NCBI RefSeq assembly: GCF_033193315.1
Contig: NZ_CP136187.1
Location: forward strand, 2,731,001-2,795,000
Source: Agathobaculum sp. NTUH-O15-33
GTDB taxonomy: Bacteria; Bacillota; Clostridia; Oscillospirales; Butyricicoccaceae
Direction: 5' to 3'
Length of the DNA stretch: 64,000 nucleotides
Positions 44,961-58,051 of this stretch are shown in pieces. The position numbers and the translations under genes were made by a program. The notes under the pieces were generated by a model. That model did no database searches. It had not been told where the DNA came from and worked only from the letters and a program-made list of their open reading frames with translations. Each line of letters begins with the position of its first letter. The stretch's first letter is position 1.

Positions 44961-45361
44961 TACTTTTCTTCGGCGATACGCATACGGTTGATCGCCTTTT
45001 TCAGCTTGACCTGCGCCACGTTCTGCTCGTGCTCGCTCTCCTTCTGCTGGAGCTTCGCACGCGCGCGTTCGGCCGCTTCGCGGGCGCGGTTGATGTCGAT
45101 CTCGTCCGCCCATTCGCAGGTGCGGGCCAGAACGACCGTGCCGTCCTTTGAAACATCGACAAAGCCGCCGGAAACCGCGGCGATTCGCTCGCTGCCGTTC
45201 GCAATGACGGTCAGGCCGCCGATGCCGAGCGCCGCCGTATACGGCACGTGGTTCGGCAGAATGCCGACATCGCCCTGCGTTGTACGCACGACGATGCGAT
45301 CCACGTCGCCATCATAAAACTGGCGTTCGGTCGTCAGCACCTTGAGGTGAAAGGTAGACAT
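44960..45361 (-). CDS. atpC: ATP synthase F1 subunit epsilon
   Basis: In 133 residues, an N-terminal beta-sandwich (MSTFHLKVLTTERQFYDGDVD, GILPNHVPYTAAL) is followed by a C-terminal helical hairpin. Epsilon links the rotor to the catalytic head and can inhibit ATP hydrolysis. It is the last gene of the atp operon, one base after atpD. Confidence 0.96.
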   Translation of the reverse strand: MSTFHLKVLTTERQFYDGDVDRIVVRTTQGDVGILPNHVPYTAALGIGGLTVIANGSERIAAVSGGFVDVSKDGTVVLARTCEWADEIDINRAREAAERARAKLQQKESEHEQNVAQVKLKKAINRMRIAEEK

Positions 45362-45362
45362 A

Positions 45363-46945
<1,583 letters not shown>

Positions 46946-46948
46946 TCG

Positions 46949-47818
46949 TTAAGCGCCTACTTGTCCCGAGCCTGCGACGATCTCGGTGATCTCCTGCGTG
47001 ATCGCGGCCTGACGCGCGCGGTTGTAGGATAGGTTGAGATTTTCGATCATTTCGCTGGCGTTGTCCGCCGCCGCTTCCATTGCCATACGGCGCGCCGACT
47101 GCTCGGAGCAGAAGCTCTCTACCACGGCGCCGTATAAAACGCCGTACAGGTATTCGGGAATGATCGACTCAAACACCGCTTCGGGCGAGGGATCGTACTC
47201 GATCAGAACGGCAGGGCCCTTCTGATCCTCGTTTTCCTCCGCCTTGCTGAAGTTCGCGGGCAGCAGCTGGATGCACTTGGCTTCCTGCTGCAGCGGGGAT
47301 ACGAACTCGGTATAGCACAGGAACACCTCGTCCACCTCGCCGGCGCGGAACAGCTCCAGCGTACGCTCGACAATATCGTGCGTGTCACTGATCTGCATCG
47401 TTTCGGCGATACCCGGATAGTTTGCCACAACGGGCCATGCGCGTTTGCCGTAATGCTCCTCGGACTTTTTGCCGATGGTGATCACGCTTGCGCTCTTGCC
47501 CTCCATGCTGGCGGCGGCGAGCTTGAATACGTTCGCATTGTAGCCGCCCGCAAGGCCGCGGTCGCCCGCGATAACAAGGTACAGGCTGTGTTTGATCTCA
47601 CGCTTTTTGGTGTAGATCGAATCAGAATCCCTTGTGGCGGAAGCCAGACGGGTGATCGTCTTGTACATGGTGTTGAAATAAGGCCGGGCGCGCAAAGCGC
47701 GCTCCTTGGCGCGGCGCATTTTGGAGGAGGCGACCAGCTCCATCGCTTTGGTGATCTGCATGGTCGACTGCACGCTGCGAATGCGGCGCTTAATGTCTTT
47801 CATATTGCCGGAAGCCAT
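46949..47818 (-). CDS. atpG: ATP synthase F1 subunit gamma
   Basis: The 289-residue central shaft protein has N-terminal helix MASGNMKDIKRRIRSVQSTMQITKAMELVASSKMRRA in two blocks and C-terminal helix RMAMEAAADNASEMIENLNLSYNRARQAAITQEI. It couples rotation of the membrane ring to the catalytic sites. GGAAGGAGGG precedes the ATG. Confidence 0.97.
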   Translation of the reverse strand: MASGNMKDIKRRIRSVQSTMQITKAMELVASSKMRRAKERALRARPYFNTMYKTITRLASATRDSDSIYTKKREIKHSLYLVIAGDRGLAGGYNANVFKLAAASMEGKSASVITIGKKSEEHYGKRAWPVVANYPGIAETMQISDTHDIVERTLELFRAGEVDEVFLCYTEFVSPLQQEAKCIQLLPANFSKAEENEDQKGPAVLIEYDPSPEAVFESIIPEYLYGVLYGAVVESFCSEQSARRMAMEAAADNASEMIENLNLSYNRARQAAITQEITEIVAGSGQVGA

Positions 47819-47858
47819 CGTTTTGTTCCCTCCTTCCTTCCGAACAAGTGGTTACTGG

Positions 47859-49923
<2,065 letters not shown>

Positions 49924-49930
49924 GTTTCGC

Positions 49931-50422
49931 TCACCCCACCTTGCTGATGAACTCTTCGATCAGGCGTTCATGGTCGGCTTCGTTGATGTCGCGTTCCACG
50001 ACCTTCGAGGCGATCATGACCGACAGACCGCCGATCTCATCCTTGATCTCGTTCAGGGCTTTCTGGCGCTCCAGCGCGATATTGGCTTCCGCCTTCTTTA
50101 CCATTGCGGCGGCCTGCTGCGTGGAGTCCTTCAGGATCTCCTCGCTTCTGACCGTGGCGCGGTGCGTGGCGCTTGAAACGATGTCGGCGGCTTCCTCCTT
50201 GGCCTTAGCAAGGCGTCCGGTATATTCCTGACGCAGCTGCTCGGCCTCGGTCTGGGTCTTTTCCGCGGTAGCGTACATGCTTTGCACTTCCTCCTCGCGC
50301 GCGGCGAGCATCTTGCGCAGCGGCCCAAACAAGAAACGCTTGACGATCAGAAAGGTGATGAGCGTATTGCAGATTGTTACAACGATCTCCCACCAGCCTA
50401 TATTGACAAATGGTTGCTCCAC
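49931..50422 (-). CDS. atpF: ATP synthase F0 subunit b
   Basis: In 163 residues, one N-terminal membrane helix (WWEIVVTICNTLITFLIVKRFLFGPL) is followed by a long charged helix that forms the peripheral stalk (KMLAAREEEVQSMYATAEKT...). The start is GTG 50422, seven bases after AAGGAGG. Confidence 0.95.
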   Translation of the reverse strand: MEQPFVNIGWWEIVVTICNTLITFLIVKRFLFGPLRKMLAAREEEVQSMYATAEKTQTEAEQLRQEYTGRLAKAKEEAADIVSSATHRATVRSEEILKDSTQQAAAMVKKAEANIALERQKALNEIKDEIGGLSVMIASKVVERDINEADHERLIEEFISKVG

Positions 50423-50459
50423 AGGTTTACCTCCTTCCTGTTTTAGGAATCACCGAGGT

Positions 50460-50738
<279 letters not shown>

Positions 50739-50781
50739 TCATGATGTTTGAAAAAAGTGGATTCTTTTTGTTTTTGGCGTT

Positions 50782-51498
50782 TTAGCCTTCACGCGCCGCG
50801 CCCACATAGGACATGGTCAGCATACTGAAAATAAATGCCTGCATGGCCGCCGTGAACAGATCGAAATACAGCGACAAAATGCCGGGGATGCCGATTTGCA
50901 GCAAGGGCACAGGCAGAAAGCCGAGAACGGCGTTCGACAGCACCTGAAGCGCGCCAAGCAGCAGCGTGGTGATGACAAGGCCGCCCGCCATGTTGCCGAA
51001 ATGACGGAAGGACATGGAAACCGGGGTTGCCACTTCGCTGAGTACGTTGAGCGGCGCCATGATAAAGATAGGCTCCAAAAAGCTTTTCAGATAGCCGCCG
51101 AAGCCGCCGTAGCGGATCTTGGTGTAGGTGATCATCGCGAACGTGATCAGCGCCCAGCCAAGCGTGGTGTTCAGGTCAGCCGTGGTGGAGCGCAGACCGA
51201 TCAGCGAGGCGAGCGAGCCGAAAAACGAGCTCATCAGCAACGCCGCGATATAGGGCGTATAGGCGCGGCTGCCCGGCCCCATCGTGCTGTCGACCAGATT
51301 GTCCAGCATGAGAACCAACTTTTCCGCCAGCGCCTGCTTGCCTTTCGGAATCTTTTTCAGCCCGTGGGTCAAAAAGAGACAGAGAAGCAGGATGAACCCC
51401 ATTACAATCCAAGCGTTGCGCATGGTTTCGGTAATGGGCATGTCCGTTCTGCCAAAGAGATAGCAGTAGACTTTTGGTCCGGTTACCTGTGCGTTCAC
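50782..51498 (-). CDS. atpB: ATP synthase F0 subunit a
   Basis: The 238-residue membrane protein has the essential Arg in SMSFRHFGNMAGG on the fourth helix and a C-terminal LTMSYVGAA. It forms the ion half-channels beside the c-ring. The start is GTG 51498, seven bases after AGGAGG. Confidence 0.95.
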   Translation of the reverse strand: MNAQVTGPKVYCYLFGRTDMPITETMRNAWIVMGFILLLCLFLTHGLKKIPKGKQALAEKLVLMLDNLVDSTMGPGSRAYTPYIAALLMSSFFGSLASLIGLRSTTADLNTTLGWALITFAMITYTKIRYGGFGGYLKSFLEPIFIMAPLNVLSEVATPVSMSFRHFGNMAGGLVITTLLLGALQVLSNAVLGFLPVPLLQIGIPGILSLYFDLFTAAMQAFIFSMLTMSYVGAAREG

Positions 51499-51501
51499 AC
51501 A

Positions 51502-51885
51502 TTAACCTCCTTTCTTTTGAAATACACTGGAAGTTAGTAAAATGATCTTGGGGAAGAACAACGGCAGCACGGCTGCCAGCGGATTGAGAAAAGGCGATTT
51601 GATTGCCAGAAAGACCACCGCCCCGGTCAGCACATAGCGGATGAGAAACCCACGCTGAACGATACGCTTGCCTGTTTCAGGCGGAAAGTGCACCGCTTTC
51701 ACGGCGTTTTTCCCGATCATCCAGAACAGTCCCATCGCGTAGGCCGCGCCGAGCAGCAGGCTGACCGCCGTGCGCACGCCACCATATCCAAACAGGGTGA
51801 GCGCGCCGAACGCGATCAGCAAAAGCGGGACCATGCCGCGCGTCAGGCGTCCGGCTTCCTGCCGGACGATCTCCATTCCGTTCAC
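51502..51885 (-). CDS. atpI: ATP synthase subunit I-like membrane protein
   Basis: The protein is about 127 residues with four hydrophobic segments, directly upstream of atpB and three bases away. Position, size and topology fit AtpI, which helps assemble the c-ring; sequence similarity cannot be judged by eye. GTG 51885 follows GGGAGG by about eight bases and overlaps the end of the upstream ORF. Confidence 0.75.
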   Translation of the reverse strand: MNGMEIVRQEAGRLTRGMVPLLLIAFGALTLFGYGGVRTAVSLLLGAAYAMGLFWMIGKNAVKAVHFPPETGKRIVQRGFLIRYVLTGAVVFLAIKSPFLNPLAAVLPLFFPKIILLTSSVFQKKGG

Positions 51886-52148
51886 GTATCGTCCTCCCTT
51901 TCCTTCTCGCTTTGCCTTGCCTTCTTTTCGGTGAACCGCAAAAAGTCCCGCAGTCCGACGACCGCTATCGCGATTCCCAAAAGAATGCCCGCGATTACCA
52001 CGCCGTTGCCCCACTGAAATTTGTCCCGCAGCCAAACAGCCGCGAAAGCGCAGACAAGCGGCGGCGTGATCATCGTGACGCCAACCTGCGTAAAATAGAT
52101 CAGGTAGCGCCAAACCGACCAATCCGTCTTCTTTTTCTTCAACCGCAT
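51882..52148 (-). CDS. AtpZ/AtpI-family membrane protein
   Basis: The protein is about 88 residues with two membrane helices (YFTQVGVTMITPPLVCAFAAVWL and GVVIAGILLGIAIAVVGLRDFL), a basic start and an acidic-basic tail. This is the AtpZ pattern at the head of Clostridial atp operons, where AtpZ/AtpI may move Mg2+ or Ca2+ or aid assembly. The start is uncertain: ATG 52148 lies directly after GGGGGG, and TTG 52142 is better spaced. Confidence 0.75.
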   Translation of the reverse strand: MRLKKKKTDWSVWRYLIYFTQVGVTMITPPLVCAFAAVWLRDKFQWGNGVVIAGILLGIAIAVVGLRDFLRFTEKKARQSEKEREDDT

Positions 52149-52186
52149 CCCCCCAAGGCTTCGATTGATGCAAGAGTTCGGCCCAC

Positions 52187-52275
52187 TTTTTTGAAGTTCA
52201 AAAAAGGCAAAGCTTCCCCCTATCCCACACATCGCTTTTATTATACCTAATGTAACCAAAAAGTGAAACACTTTT
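52187..52275 (-). promoter_or_regulatory. Leader and probable promoter of the atp operon
   Basis: The minus strand has TATAAT (52242-52237) with only a weak -35 partner. Upstream is the perfect hairpin AAAAGTG-AAA-CACTTTT (52259-52275). Downstream is the palindrome TTTTTTGAA-C-TTCAAAAAA (52189-52207). No other candidate promoter is stronger in the 250-base gap. Confidence 0.45.
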
Positions 52276-52330
52276 CATCATTATTTTCTAAAAAATTTTC
52301 GCCCTTTATCGCGTTATTGTGCGGAATGCA

Positions 52331-52367
52331 TAAAAAAATAGACGCAATCTTATCGATTGCGTCTATT
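52331..52367 (-). terminator. Terminator after the P-loop protein gene
   Basis: ATAGACGCAAT and ATTGCGTCTAT form an 11-bp stem; the minus strand continues into TTTTTTT. Confidence 0.92.
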
Positions 52368-52397
52368 GCTATTTTGCAAAGACGGGTTAAGTAATTT

Positions 52398-52808
52398 TTA
52401 GAAAAACTTTTTGATGTTATCCGTCGCGTTAGCCACATCTTCGCTGATGGCCACGGTGATCTTCACGCCGTATTTCTCAGCAAACTGTTCGAGCGAACCC
52501 AAAAACTTTTCCGCCTGCGCCAGTTCCTTGTTGCCCGCAACCTTATACAGACCGTCGATAAAGATGCTGGTGATGTCATAATTGCCGGCATGAATGCCGC
52601 ACAAGAAACCAAGCAGCGTATCATAGTCCTTGATCGCATAATCTTCCGCGTCGATCAGACGAGCGTCATGCGAGATATCAAACGTCAGCTTGCTGCCGCG
52701 CGCGATGCATACCACGCTGCCCTTTTCTTCTGTAACCGCGGCGTTGACCCGATCGATGAGTTCCTTCGTTTTGCCGGATCCGGTGCCGCCCATAATAACT
52801 TTTACCAT
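52398..52808 (-). CDS. Small P-loop ATP-binding protein
   Basis: The 136-residue protein starts with a Walker A motif (VKVIMGGTGSGKTKELIDRVNAA) and has a Walker B-like ITSIFIDGLYKV near residue 90. It looks like a minimal thymidine-kinase or KaiC-type NTPase core without further domains; the function is unknown. GGGAGG precedes ATG 52808. It is a single gene with its own terminator. Confidence 0.8.
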   Translation of the reverse strand: MVKVIMGGTGSGKTKELIDRVNAAVTEEKGSVVCIARGSKLTFDISHDARLIDAEDYAIKDYDTLLGFLCGIHAGNYDITSIFIDGLYKVAGNKELAQAEKFLGSLEQFAEKYGVKITVAISEDVANATDNIKKFF

Positions 52809-52930
52809 ATTAATTCCTCCCAACCGTTTGAGGTTAAAATAAGTGTAACATAGATTGTGAAAAAGCTCAAGCACCATTTCCGAACTTCTCTTAATTTATA
52901 CCATTTCAATGAAGACGCGGGACCAAAACG

Positions 52931-54055
52931 CTATCCGCCGAGCATGCCGCCCCAAAAATCAAGGAACAGGCTGCCGATTCCCTTCGCTTCCACCGCTTCC
53001 GCCGCGGTGAGCGGCACGCGCAGCACGGTTTCGCCCCCGCTCGAAACCGTCAGCTCGCCGATCGTCTGCCCCTGCTCCACCGGCGCGGTGAGCGTTTCCG
53101 GCAGATCCAGCGTGGTTTCCAGCTCGGCCGCTTTCGCCTTTTCGATCACAAGGCTGCTGCTCTCCATCGCGGGCTGCACGGTATCCGTTTTTCCAAGCTT
53201 TACCGGGACGGGCCGCAGCACATCCGCCGGCGGCGTATACACGGCGAAATTGGCAAAGCCGTAATTCAGCAGCGCGGTCGCGTCCGCCATGCGGTCCTCC
53301 TTGGTCGGCGCGGCCATCACCACCGCCACGATCGATAGACCGTCCCGCTCGGCGCTCGCCGATATGCAAAAGCCCGCCTCCGAGATATAGCCGGTCTTGA
53401 GCCCGGTCAAGCCCTGATAGCTTTTCAGCATCTTATTCGTATTGGCCAGCCCGAATTTGCCGCCCCGCACGGTATCCATCCAAATGCCGGTGTAGTCCAG
53501 TATTTTCGGATGCTTTAAAAGCTCGCAGGAGATCAGCGCTAGATCGCGCGCCGTGGTCATCGTCTTCTGTCCGATACCGTCCAGCCCGTTGGCGTTAATA
53601 AACTGCGTGCCCGTGCAGCCAAGCTCGGCCGCGCGCGTGTTCATCCGCTCAACAAAGGCCGCCTCCGTGCCCGCCAAGTGTTCGGCCACCGCGACCGCGC
53701 AGTCGTTTGCCGAACCCACCGCGATCGCCTTGAGCATATCGTTCAGAGAAAGCTGCTCGCCCGGTTCCAGCCAGATCTGCGTGCCGCCCATCGAGCAAGC
53801 GTATTCGCTGCCCGTTATCATAGTATCCAGCGTTACCTCGCCCCGCTCGAGCGCCTCCATGGCCAGCAGCATGGTCATGATCTTGGTCACAGAGGCGGGC
53901 TGCAACTGTTCATCCGCGTTAAACTCATACAGCATCTGGCCGTTTGCGGCATATAGCGCCGCCGATTTTGCATGGAGCGCCCCCATTTCAGGCAGCGCCG
54001 CCGCCTGCACCAGCAGCATACAGCCGATCAGCGCCGTTATCAGCAACTTTTTCAA
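52931..54055 (-). CDS. D-alanyl-D-alanine carboxypeptidase (DacF/PBP5 type)
   Basis: The 374-residue protein has an N-terminal signal peptide, then a peptidase S11 domain with active-site SVTK (PASVTKIMTML), the SAN motif in VGSANDCAVAVAEHL and KTG in GLKTGYIS. A C-terminal beta domain follows. It trims the last D-Ala of peptidoglycan stem peptides. The start is TTG 54055 with AAAGGGTG upstream. Confidence 0.93.
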   Translation of the reverse strand: MKKLLITALIGCMLLVQAAALPEMGALHAKSAALYAANGQMLYEFNADEQLQPASVTKIMTMLLAMEALERGEVTLDTMITGSEYACSMGGTQIWLEPGEQLSLNDMLKAIAVGSANDCAVAVAEHLAGTEAAFVERMNTRAAELGCTGTQFINANGLDGIGQKTMTTARDLALISCELLKHPKILDYTGIWMDTVRGGKFGLANTNKMLKSYQGLTGLKTGYISEAGFCISASAERDGLSIVAVVMAAPTKEDRMADATALLNYGFANFAVYTPPADVLRPVPVKLGKTDTVQPAMESSSLVIEKAKAAELETTLDLPETLTAPVEQGQTIGELTVSSGGETVLRVPLTAAEAVEAKGIGSLFLDFWGGMLGG

Positions 54056-54204
54056 CCTATCTCACCCTTTCCGCTCTATCCTATGAGCGCGTCCGGTGAA
54101 ACATGCTCTAAAGATTCATCGGTTTATATATGCGCCGCATTGACATCGTCGTTCCGGTGGACTATCATAGGAATAACAGCATCCGTAAAGGGGGGTAAGC
54201 GGTC

Positions 54205-55134
54205 TTGCTAGACAATATCCGGCTTTTAGTCGCCCAAATCGCCGTCATGTTTTTATTGATGGCAGTCGGCTTCGTTTGCTCGCGTCTTGGCTATCTGGGC
54301 GACGCCGGCGCGGCCAACCTTTCCGTCGTCCTCAATCGTGTGGTCGCTCCCGCGGTCATCATCCATTCGTTCGAGCGCAGCTTCGATCCCGCGCTCGCGC
54401 ACGATCTGATCGTGTCGGTCTTGTGCGCGTTTTTATATGCGCTGGTCTCCATCCTGCTCGCGCACGCGGTGTTTCGCAAGGGCGGCGCGCACCCCAATTT
54501 TGCGGATAAACGTTTTTGTTTGGTCTTTACCAACTGCGGTTTTATGGCGCTGCCGCTGCTCGAGGCGCTGCTTGGCTCCTATGGCCTGTTTCTCGGCTCG
54601 GCGTTCATCGTGGTAAACAATCTGCTGCTGTGGAGCTACGGCGTCGATCAGCTGTCGCAGGGCGCGCCGGAAAAGGCGCAGCACAGGCTGCGAAACGCGC
54701 TGGTCAACCCGGGCACCGTATCGCTCGCGATCGGCCTTGTGCTGTTTCTGACGCCCTTTACGCTCCCCTCTATCCCCTCGCAGGCCGTCGGTTATGTCGC
54801 TTCGCTCAATACGCCGGTGGCCATGTTGGTTCTGGGGTCCTTTCTTGCTCAATGCGATCTGAAATCGTGTTTTCGCGGGCGGGACGTTTACCTTGTCACC
54901 GGGCTGCGCCTGCTGGTGCTGCCGCTCATCATGCTCGCGCTGTACCGGATGCTGCCGCTGGAGCACGCGGTGCGGCAGTCTCTGCTGATCAGCGTGTCCG
55001 CGCCGGTCGCCATGGCGGCGCCCATGTTCGCCCGCATGTTCGGCACGGATTATCTGTTCTCCACCCGCGCCGTCGCGGTATCCACGCTGCTTTCTGCGCT
55101 GACCATTCCCGTCATGATCGCGCTTTTGGGATAA
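54205..55134 (+). CDS. AEC-family transporter
   Basis: The 309-residue protein has ten predicted helices in two halves, with the family features FVCSRLGYLGDAGAANLSVVLNRVVAPAVI and TNCGFMALPLLEALLG. Auxin-efflux-carrier homologues in bacteria move small organic acids or amino acids; the substrate is unknown. TTG 54205 follows AAAGGGGGG at about ten bases. It is monocistronic. Confidence 0.85.
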   Translation: MLDNIRLLVAQIAVMFLLMAVGFVCSRLGYLGDAGAANLSVVLNRVVAPAVIIHSFERSFDPALAHDLIVSVLCAFLYALVSILLAHAVFRKGGAHPNFADKRFCLVFTNCGFMALPLLEALLGSYGLFLGSAFIVVNNLLLWSYGVDQLSQGAPEKAQHRLRNALVNPGTVSLAIGLVLFLTPFTLPSIPSQAVGYVASLNTPVAMLVLGSFLAQCDLKSCFRGRDVYLVTGLRLLVLPLIMLALYRMLPLEHAVRQSLLISVSAPVAMAAPMFARMFGTDYLFSTRAVAVSTLLSALTIPVMIALLG

Positions 55135-55252
55135 TTAGAAATTAGTAGTTAGGAATGAGTAATTGTGGTAGCTCGCTCCCGCTCGCGATCATTTAATTGT
55201 GAGCGGGAGCGAACCTCCTAAATTACTCATTACTCATTACTAATTATTCATT
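55134..55252. repeat. Heptad-armed intergenic hairpin repeat, copy D
   Basis: The arms are AATTAGTAGTTAGGAATGAG and CTCATTACTCATTACTAATTA. The core is a strong inverted repeat (TCGCTCCCGCTCGCGATCA with TGTGAGCGGGAGCGA) followed by ACCTCCTAA, which also ends the 190-bp units at 43532. Confidence 0.78.
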
Positions 55253-55284
55253 AAAAAAAGGCGGCTTGCGCCGCCTTTTTTATT
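55252..55284 (-). terminator. Terminator after the exonuclease III gene
   Basis: AAAAAAAGGCGGC and GCCGCCTTTTTT pair over a short loop, usable in both directions. Confidence 0.9.
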
Positions 55285-56032
55285 CGATTTCCAGCACGAC
55301 CGGACAATGGTCGGAGCCGAACACATCGGACAGGATTTTTGCGTCCTTCACGCGGTCCATAAACCGGTCGGAGACCAGAAAATAGTCGATGCGCCACCCC
55401 GCGTTCTTTTCCCGCGCGCGGAAGCGGTAGCTCCACCAGGAATACGCCCCTTCCAGATCGGGATAAAAATGGCGAAACGTATCGGTAAAACCCGCGCCCA
55501 GCAGCTCGGTCATTTTCTGCCGCTCCTCATCCGAAAAACCCGCGTTTTTGCGGTTGGTCTTGGGGTTTTTCAAGTCAATCTCTTCATGGGCGACATTCAT
55601 GTCTCCGCAGACGATCACCGGCTTTTCCGTATCGAGTTTCTGCAAATGGGCGCGGAACGCGTCCTCCCATTGCATGCGGTAGTCCAGACGCTTAAGCTCG
55701 TCCTGTGAATTGGGTGTGTACACCGTGACCAGATAAAACTCACCATAGTCCGCCGTGATCACACGGCCTTCGTGATCGTGCTCCTCGATGCCAAGGCCGT
55801 ACGTCACCTGTTCCGGCTCGGTCCTCGAAAACAGCGCAACGCCCGAATAGCCCTTTTTCTCGGCGGAGTTCCAGTATTCCCGATAGCCGTCCAGCGGCAC
55901 ATCGGCCTGTCCCTGCTGCATTTTGGTCTCCTGCAGGCACAGCATGTCGGGCTGCTCTGCCGCGACAAAATCCAAAAAGCCCTTGCCCATGCAGGCGCGC
56001 AGGCCGTTTACGTTCCAGGAGATTAGCTTCAT
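55280..56032 (-). CDS. xth: Exodeoxyribonuclease III
   Basis: In the 250-residue protein, [39 protein letters not shown] and [13 protein letters not shown] are the conserved catalytic and metal motifs of the ExoIII/APE1 family. It repairs abasic sites. It lies between repeat copies D and E. Confidence 0.95.
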   Translation of the reverse strand: MKLISWNVNGLRACMGKGFLDFVAAEQPDMLCLQETKMQQGQADVPLDGYREYWNSAEKKGYSGVALFSRTEPEQVTYGLGIEEHDHEGRVITADYGEFYLVTVYTPNSQDELKRLDYRMQWEDAFRAHLQKLDTEKPVIVCGDMNVAHEEIDLKNPKTNRKNAGFSDEERQKMTELLGAGFTDTFRHFYPDLEGAYSWWSYRFRAREKNAGWRIDYFLVSDRFMDRVKDAKILSDVFGSDHCPVVLEIE

Positions 56033-56050
56033 AAAAAAACCCCTTTTTAA

Positions 56051-56156
56051 TTAGTAGTGAGTAATTGCGGTGCCGCGCATAGCGCGGCAAATTTGATTGG
56101 TCGGCCTTTGGCCGATTCCATAATTCCTAATTACTAATTCCTAACTCCTAATTATT
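56051..56156. repeat. Heptad-armed intergenic hairpin repeat, copy E
   Basis: The left arm is TAATTAGTAGTGAGTAATT and the right arm is AATTCCTAATTACTAATTCC plus CTAACTCCTAATTA. The core has two palindromes (GCCGCGCATAGCGCGGC and GGTCGGCCTTTGGCCGATT). Confidence 0.75.
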
Positions 56157-57318
56157 TCAAAAGTATTTTGCTTTCCGCAATGCGGCGTACGGCTTCGCTC
56201 ATGCGCTCCGGCGGTACGACAAGCGCAAAGCGCACATAGCCCTTCCCGCGCGCGCCGAAGCTGTCGCCCGGCACGCAGATTACGCCGGTCTTCTCCATCA
56301 GCTCCATCACAAATGCGACCGAGCTGCTGAAATGCGGCGGAATCTTGGCCCAAACGAACATGGTGCCCGCAGCGTCCGCCACGTCCCAGCCAATGGCGCG
56401 CAGCCCGCCGCACAGCGCGTCACGCCGCGCCATATAGCCTTCCCGGTTGCGCCGCACGATATCCTGCGGGCCGGTGAGCGCGGCGACCGCGCCCGCTTGC
56501 ACGGGATAGAACATACCGTAATCGATCTGGGAACGAAACGCGCGGAACGCGCGAAGCACCTCTGCATTGCCCAGCGCGAAGGAAACGCGCATGCCGGTCA
56601 GGTTGTAGGTCTTGGAAAGGGAATTGAATTCAATACCTACCTCCTTGGCACCGGGAACGGATAGGAACGAGATACCCGTTTGTCCATTCAGCAGCAAGTC
56701 GGAATACGCGTTATCGTGAATGATGATCACTTCGTGTTTTTTTGCAAACGCGATCAGCTTTTCATAAAACGCACGGTCCGCGACCGCGGTCGTCGGGTTG
56801 TTGGGATAGGATACCACCATCGCCTTGGCCCGGTCGGCCACGTCGTCCGGGATATCGGCAAAATCAAGCACCCAGCCGTTCTCCTCGCGCAAAGGATACA
56901 GGCCGATCGTCGCGCCTGTCATCATCGGACCGAAGGAGAAGATCGGGTACCCCGGATCGGGCGCAAGGATCAAGCCGTCCTCGCCCGCAAAGGCAAACCC
57001 CACGTGCGCAATGCCCTCCTGCGAGCCGCACACCGCCATGATCTCGTCGTTTTCCAGCGCAACGTCATACCGCCGCCGATACCAATTCTGCACCGCCTGC
57101 AACAGCGCGGGCGTTTCGGTCAACGAATACCGGTAATTCATCGGGTCAAGGCAAGCCTCGCTCACCGCGCGCATCACATGTTCATCCGGTTGGAAATCAG
57201 GCGTACCGATCGAAAGGTTGATCACATCCTTGCCGCCCCGCAGCAGCGCCTGCTTTTTCTGATCCAGTTGATTAAAGATATTGCTCTCGGCGCACTCGCC
57301 GGCTTTGATAAACTGCAT
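56152..57318 (-). CDS. PLP-dependent aminotransferase, class I/II
   Basis: In 388 residues, INLSIGTPDFQP, VSYPNNPTTAVAD, HDNAYSDLLLNG and the Schiff-base Lys in FNSLSKTYNLTGMRVSFALG mark fold type I. It resembles the LL-diaminopimelate/alanine aminotransferase group, but this organism already has a dedicated DapL, so the substrate is open. A hydrolase gene lies immediately upstream (six bases). Confidence 0.9.
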   Translation of the reverse strand: MQFIKAGECAESNIFNQLDQKKQALLRGGKDVINLSIGTPDFQPDEHVMRAVSEACLDPMNYRYSLTETPALLQAVQNWYRRRYDVALENDEIMAVCGSQEGIAHVGFAFAGEDGLILAPDPGYPIFSFGPMMTGATIGLYPLREENGWVLDFADIPDDVADRAKAMVVSYPNNPTTAVADRAFYEKLIAFAKKHEVIIIHDNAYSDLLLNGQTGISFLSVPGAKEVGIEFNSLSKTYNLTGMRVSFALGNAEVLRAFRAFRSQIDYGMFYPVQAGAVAALTGPQDIVRRNREGYMARRDALCGGLRAIGWDVADAAGTMFVWAKIPPHFSSSVAFVMELMEKTGVICVPGDSFGARGKGYVRFALVVPPERMSEAVRRIAESKILLK

Positions 57319-57324
57319 TGTTTT

Positions 57325-58047
57325 TCATCTTCCCATTAAAAATTCTATCACCGTGCGGTTGAACCGCGCGGGCTGTCTGGCGGCCACAAAATGGTCGCCG
57401 TCCCGGAACACCTCGACTCGGCTGTCCGGGATACGGGCCGCGATCTCCCGCGTCTGCTTTTCGCGGATCAAGTCGTGCTCGCCGACGATCAGCAGCGTCG
57501 GCGCGGTGATACGCGCCAGATCTTCCATCTTGACGCCGTACGGATGCACCATCAGACCGAGCACGTCCCTTTTATGCGCCGCTTTTCCGCTGCGCTTGCC
57601 CAGCACGGAGAGCAGGCCGTAAACCGGATACAACGGCAGTTGTATCCGCGGCTTGATCCCGCGGAACATTTCCACATTTGCGCCGTTTAGGATCAGCTTA
57701 TCCACATATTGCGGATAAGTCAGCGCAAATTTAATCGCCAGATTGCCGCCGTCCGAAAAGCCTAGAATAAAAGCTTTTTCAATGCCCAGCGTGTCCAACA
57801 CCGCTTTCAGGTCTTGCGCCATGAGCGCAAACGAAAGCCCCTGACTGCCGCGTTCCGACTGTCCATGGCCGCGGCTGTCCACCGCGATCACGCGGTAAAA
57901 ACGTGAAAACTCGGGGATCTGCGCTTTAAAGTAGCTGCTGTCCTCCCCATTGCCGTGCAGCAGTATCAGCGGCTTGCCGCGCCCTACATCGAAGTAGGCA
58001 ATGCGCGCGTCTCCACAGCCTACAAATTCCGGCTCATAACCGAACAT
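57325..58047 (-). CDS. Alpha/beta hydrolase
   Basis: The 240-residue protein has oxyanion region PLILLHGNGEDSSYF, nucleophile Ser in LGFSDGGNLA, acid in IVGEHDLI and His in DGDHFVA, all in the correct order. It is probably an esterase or C-C hydrolase of unknown substrate. ATG 58047 overlaps the end of no other frame and starts five bases after the upstream VOC gene. Three genes (VOC, hydrolase, aminotransferase) form an operon. Confidence 0.9.
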   Translation of the reverse strand: MFGYEPEFVGCGDARIAYFDVGRGKPLILLHGNGEDSSYFKAQIPEFSRFYRVIAVDSRGHGQSERGSQGLSFALMAQDLKAVLDTLGIEKAFILGFSDGGNLAIKFALTYPQYVDKLILNGANVEMFRGIKPRIQLPLYPVYGLLSVLGKRSGKAAHKRDVLGLMVHPYGVKMEDLARITAPTLLIVGEHDLIREKQTREIAARIPDSRVEVFRDGDHFVAARQPARFNRTVIEFLMGR

Positions 58048-58051
58048 GGCT